64,000 nucleotides of DNA from Bradyrhizobium sp. LMTR 3 (GTDB taxonomy: Bacteria; Pseudomonadota; Alphaproteobacteria; Rhizobiales; Xanthobacteraceae): assembly GCF_001693485.1 (NCBI RefSeq), contig NZ_MAXC01000049.1:248001-312000 (forward strand), written 5' to 3'. A model generated the notes under the pieces. That model saw only the letters and a program-made list of their open reading frames with translations, searched no databases and was not told the DNA's origin. Position numbers and translations under genes: made by a program. Below are positions 61,574-64,000 of the stretch, one piece after another. The stretch's first letter is position 1; each line of letters opens with the position of its first letter.

Positions 61574-62677
61574 TCAAATTGCAGCGTGCGAGCCGGGCGG
61601 AACCATGTACAGCGTCATCGCAAATATGACGTATATGAACACCAGCAAAGCGCCGATAAACCATGCCGAGCGCCCGCTATTGGTAATGAAGCACGCCGTC
61701 ACGGTCGCGATCATCACCATAGTCACGGCGCCCGGCCAAAATTGCAGATCCATTGGCTTGGGACCGACCAGGTAGCTCAGAAGCACGAGAACCGGCGCAA
61801 CGAACAAAGCTATTTGAGACGCGCTCCCCAGCGCTATTCCCACGCTCATGTCGAGACGGTTTTTGCGCGCTGCTGAGAATGCAACGGCCATTTCAGCGGC
61901 GGCGCCTACAATTGCAACGATGATGAATCCGACGAACGCCGGACTCAAACCCAGGGTCTCTCCTGCTTTCTGCACCGAACCTACGAATATCTCGCTGACC
62001 AAGGCGACCAGCACGGTGACGCCAATAAGCGTGCCAACTGCCAGCCCAAGCGGCCACTCGACTTGGCTCGCCTTGCTATGATCGTCGCTTCCGAACAGCT
62101 CCTTGTGCGTCTTGAGCGAGAACAGTAGCCCAAGTCCATAGGCAGAGATCAGCAGCACAGCAAGACCCACGCTGAGCCGCTGCGCCATCGTCTCTCCGCG
62201 CGCCAGATCGAGCTCGGCAACTGCTGCCGGAGCCAGGAGGGCGATGGTTGCCATCAATAGCAGTGCGGAATAGAGCCTTCCGCCGGCCCGGTTGTAGTCT
62301 TGAACGTGATGGCGGAGCCCGCCCAGCAGGAAAGATGCTCCCAACATGAACAGTGAGTTGGTTACAATGGCGCCTGCGATCGATGCCTTGACCAGCATGT
62401 ATTCTCCGGCGCGAAGGGCGGCGACGGCGATGATCAGCTCGGTCAGATTGCCGAGCGTTGCATTGAGCAAGCCGCCTATTGCATCTCCTGTTCTGGCAGC
62501 GACGCTCTCGGTTGCGTGGCTAAGGAGTGCTGCAAGTGGAACGATGGCAAGGACGGAGAGCACAAACAGGACGGTGTGGGCGGACGGTGTGACAGTCTCC
62601 ACCACCAGTACGATCGGTACGACAACGAGCATCCAGAGCAGGGGGCTATGCCGGAGTTCCCTGAGCAGAGGGTTCAT
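61574..62677 (-). CDS. Cation/proton exchanger (CaCA/CAX family)
   Basis: The 367-residue protein has about 11 TM segments with two inverted alpha-repeats: GGLLNATLGNLTELIIAVAA in the first half and GFIIVAIVGAAAEMAVAFSA in the second, both carrying the acidic residue of the exchange site. ALLSHATESVAARTGDAI is typical of CAX N-termini. It should exchange Ca2+ (or Na+/K+) for protons at the inner membrane. A FixK-type box lies about 112 bp upstream. Its link to the fermentation genes may be pH or ion homeostasis during acid production. Confidence 0.9.
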   Translation of the reverse strand: MNPLLRELRHSPLLWMLVVVPIVLVVETVTPSAHTVLFVLSVLAIVPLAALLSHATESVAARTGDAIGGLLNATLGNLTELIIAVAALRAGEYMLVKASIAGAIVTNSLFMLGASFLLGGLRHHVQDYNRAGGRLYSALLLMATIALLAPAAVAELDLARGETMAQRLSVGLAVLLISAYGLGLLFSLKTHKELFGSDDHSKASQVEWPLGLAVGTLIGVTVLVALVSEIFVGSVQKAGETLGLSPAFVGFIIVAIVGAAAEMAVAFSAARKNRLDMSVGIALGSASQIALFVAPVLVLLSYLVGPKPMDLQFWPGAVTMVMIATVTACFITNSGRSAWFIGALLVFIYVIFAMTLYMVPPGSHAAI

Positions 62678-62788
62678 GGTTTGCCAACTCCCGTCGCCGA
62701 CAACGCGGTAAGGCCTGTCACGGTCTGAAGGGACCCTTCGTTGATGAGTTCAACCAGGGCAGGCTGGATGACGAGGCCACCAACCCCA

Positions 62789-62802
62789 TTGATATGCATC
62801 AA
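62789..62802. promoter_or_regulatory. FixK/FNR-type box upstream of cation exchanger
   Basis: TTGATATGCATCAA matches both half-sites exactly, 112 bp before the exchanger start on the minus strand. Confidence 0.85.
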
Positions 62803-62929
62803 ACGATTTGGAGAAACGGCGGCAGCCGGGGAGTTGAGCCGCGACCCGGGTTATTGCGCGGGCTAGGCAGTGGCGGCCGAGCGCTGTGCGATTGCGACCA
62901 GGGGGACCAAAAGACCGCGATTGTTGGCC

Positions 62930-62943
62930 TTGATCTGAATCAA
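62930..62943. promoter_or_regulatory. FixK/FNR-type box upstream of AI-2E-like permease
   Basis: TTGATCTGAATCAA matches both half-sites exactly. It is 58 bp before the GTG start of the plus-strand permease gene. Confidence 0.88.
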
Positions 62944-63000
62944 GCCGGTCTGGAGCCAGCCGCAGAATTCTTGCTGTCGGCAGACATCAAGGGGGGCCGC

Positions 63001-64000
63001 GTGCGACCCATTCGACAGCTCCTAGCGGGAGAGGATGAAATCCAGCTCGCGGTCCGGCTCGCGCTTCTAGCGCTCCTGATCTACTGGTCATTCGTCGTGA
63101 TGCGCCCCTTCATTCCGATCCTCGCCTGGAGCGTGGTTCTGGCGGTGGCGCTTTACCCGGTCTTTCGTTGGCTCTCTGGTCTGCTGGGCGATCGCCCGAA
63201 ACTTGCCGCGACCTTGCTGACCCTCATCAATCTCGGCATCGTCATCGGTCCTGCGACGTGGCTTGGCCTCGGCGCCGTGGAAGGACTTCGCGGCTTTGCG
63301 GCGCAACTGGGTGCCGGCACGCTCGCCATTCCGTCGCCGCCCGCAGGCGTCAAGGACTGGCCGATCATCGGCGCGCAACTCTATGCCGTGTGGGACCAGG
63401 CCTCTACCAATCTGCGCTCGGCGTTGGGCGAGTTTGCTCCGCATTTGAAGCCACTGGCCGGCACAATGCTTGGCCTCGCTGGCGGCGCCGGGGTCGGCAC
63501 TCTCAAGTTCCTTGTCGCGGTCACGCTGACCGGCTTTCTGCTTCCGGCAGGGCCCCGGCTGGTGGCCGCCAGCCAGCGTTTCCTGTCCCGCGTGGTGGCC
63601 GAACGAAGCGAGAATTTTCTGGTGCTGGCGGGCGCAACCATCCGCTCGGTAGCACAGGGCGTAATCGGCATTGCTGTCGCGCAGGGGCTGGTGATCGGAA
63701 TCATCCTGAAGTTTGCCGACTTCCCTCGGGCGGGATTGCTGGCCTTTGCGGTGATGATGTTCGGAATCCTTCAGATCGGATCCGCCATCATCGTGATCCC
63801 GGTTCTCATCTGGGTCTGGGCAACCAGCTCCTTTGCCGCGGCACTCCTGATCACGGCGTGCCTGCTGCCGGCCTCCCTCGCCGACAACGTATTGAAGCCG
63901 ATCGTAATGGGGCGCGGTCTGACTACGCCATTGCTTGTCATCTTCTTCGGCGTCATCGGCGGCACGTTGGCGCACGGCATTGTCGGCCTCTTCATTGGGC
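63001..64000 (+). CDS. AI-2E family transporter, 3' end outside window
   Basis: The frame from GTG 63001 (AAGGGGGG just upstream) stays open to the window end and encodes a membrane protein. It has TM1-2 (LALLALLIYWSFVVMRPFIP, SVVLAVALYPVFRWLSG), a hydrophobic TM3 (LLTLINLGIVIGPATWLGL), a periplasmic loop, and later segments (GVIGIAVAQGLVIGIIL; LAFAVMMFGILQIGSAIIVI; GLTTPLLVIFFGVIGGTLAH). This order is that of AI-2E/PerM (UPF0118) transporters. Family members export varied solutes or ions, including Na+(Li+)/H+ antiport, so quorum-signal transport should not be assumed. A FixK-type box precedes it. Confidence 0.88.
   Translation, partial: MRPIRQLLAGEDEIQLAVRLALLALLIYWSFVVMRPFIPILAWSVVLAVALYPVFRWLSGLLGDRPKLAATLLTLINLGIVIGPATWLGLGAVEGLRGFAAQLGAGTLAIPSPPAGVKDWPIIGAQLYAVWDQASTNLRSALGEFAPHLKPLAGTMLGLAGGAGVGTLKFLVAVTLTGFLLPAGPRLVAASQRFLSRVVAERSENFLVLAGATIRSVAQGVIGIAVAQGLVIGIILKFADFPRAGLLAFAVMMFGILQIGSAIIVIPVLIWVWATSSFAAALLITACLLPASLADNVLKPIVMGRGLTTPLLVIFFGVIGGTLAHGIVGLFIG

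Noticed and set aside
1..64000. rRNA, tRNA, CRISPR arrays, transposases and attachment sites
   Set aside because: None was recognised by eye on either strand; small RNA genes could be missed without a covariance-model search.

Overview
The window looks like chromosomal DNA of an alphaproteobacterium of the Nitrobacteraceae (Bradyrhizobium / Rhodopseudomonas type). The basis is the high GC content, the many FixK/FNR-type boxes (TTGAT-N4-ATCAA), alphaproteobacterial Zur boxes around GTTATAAC, and gene families typical of that group (DUF3141, DUF1269, small CPGD secreted protein, LuxR/VCBS proteins). No rRNA, tRNA, CRISPR array or insertion sequence was recognised.

Layout. (1) 1-4838: the end of a sugar-phosphate isomerase/epimerase gene, a Gfo/Idh/MocA oxidoreductase and an Mfd-like helicase paralogue. 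(2) 4839-5893: a weakly coding stretch with a small remnant and a short DUF3016 gene. (3) 5894-8566: an unusual single gene joining a response-regulator receiver and LuxR helix-turn-helix to VCBS-like and RTX calcium-binding repeats and a long disordered tail. (4) 8894-28599: an exopolysaccharide locus. It holds a methyltransferase, priming sugar transferase, aminotransferase and membrane-anchored epimerase on the minus strand; a secreted propeller protein; a FemAB-like protein; then deacetylase, glycosyltransferase, polymerase/ligase, Wzc-like autokinase, two P-loop kinases and a flippase on the plus strand; and a Wza/ExoF-like export protein plus a LuxR regulator on the minus strand. A truncated copy of the 5' end of the LuxR/VCBS gene lies just beyond the far side of the locus, at 29192-29245. 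(5) 29405-32579: a frameshifted metallophosphoesterase, a HerA-like ATPase and an L,D-transpeptidase-like secreted protein.

(6) 32712-45890: a zinc-starvation island. AztC-like and AztD-like zinc-binding proteins, the Zur repressor, an ABC system with two DUF3526 permeases, a TonB-dependent receptor, a PepSY membrane protein interrupted by an in-frame amber codon, and two COG0523 GTPases are arranged around near-palindromic Zur boxes at 34986, 35262, 39631 and 43628. The likely logic is that Zur represses outer-membrane uptake, periplasmic capture and intracellular zinc allocation when zinc is sufficient.

(7) 45995-64000: an oxygen-limitation island. Eight FixK/FNR-type boxes sit in front of a DUF1269 gene, a GNAT gene and/or a DUF3141 gene, the operon pflB-pflA-AspT-like antiporter-FNT channel, the operon pta-ackA-fabI, a CoA-transferase/MaoC operon, a cation/proton exchanger and an AI-2E-type permease cut by the window end. 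Together these genes would convert pyruvate to acetyl-CoA plus formate, export formate, make ATP through acetyl phosphate, and connect to acyl/hydroxyacyl-CoA metabolism under micro-oxic conditions.
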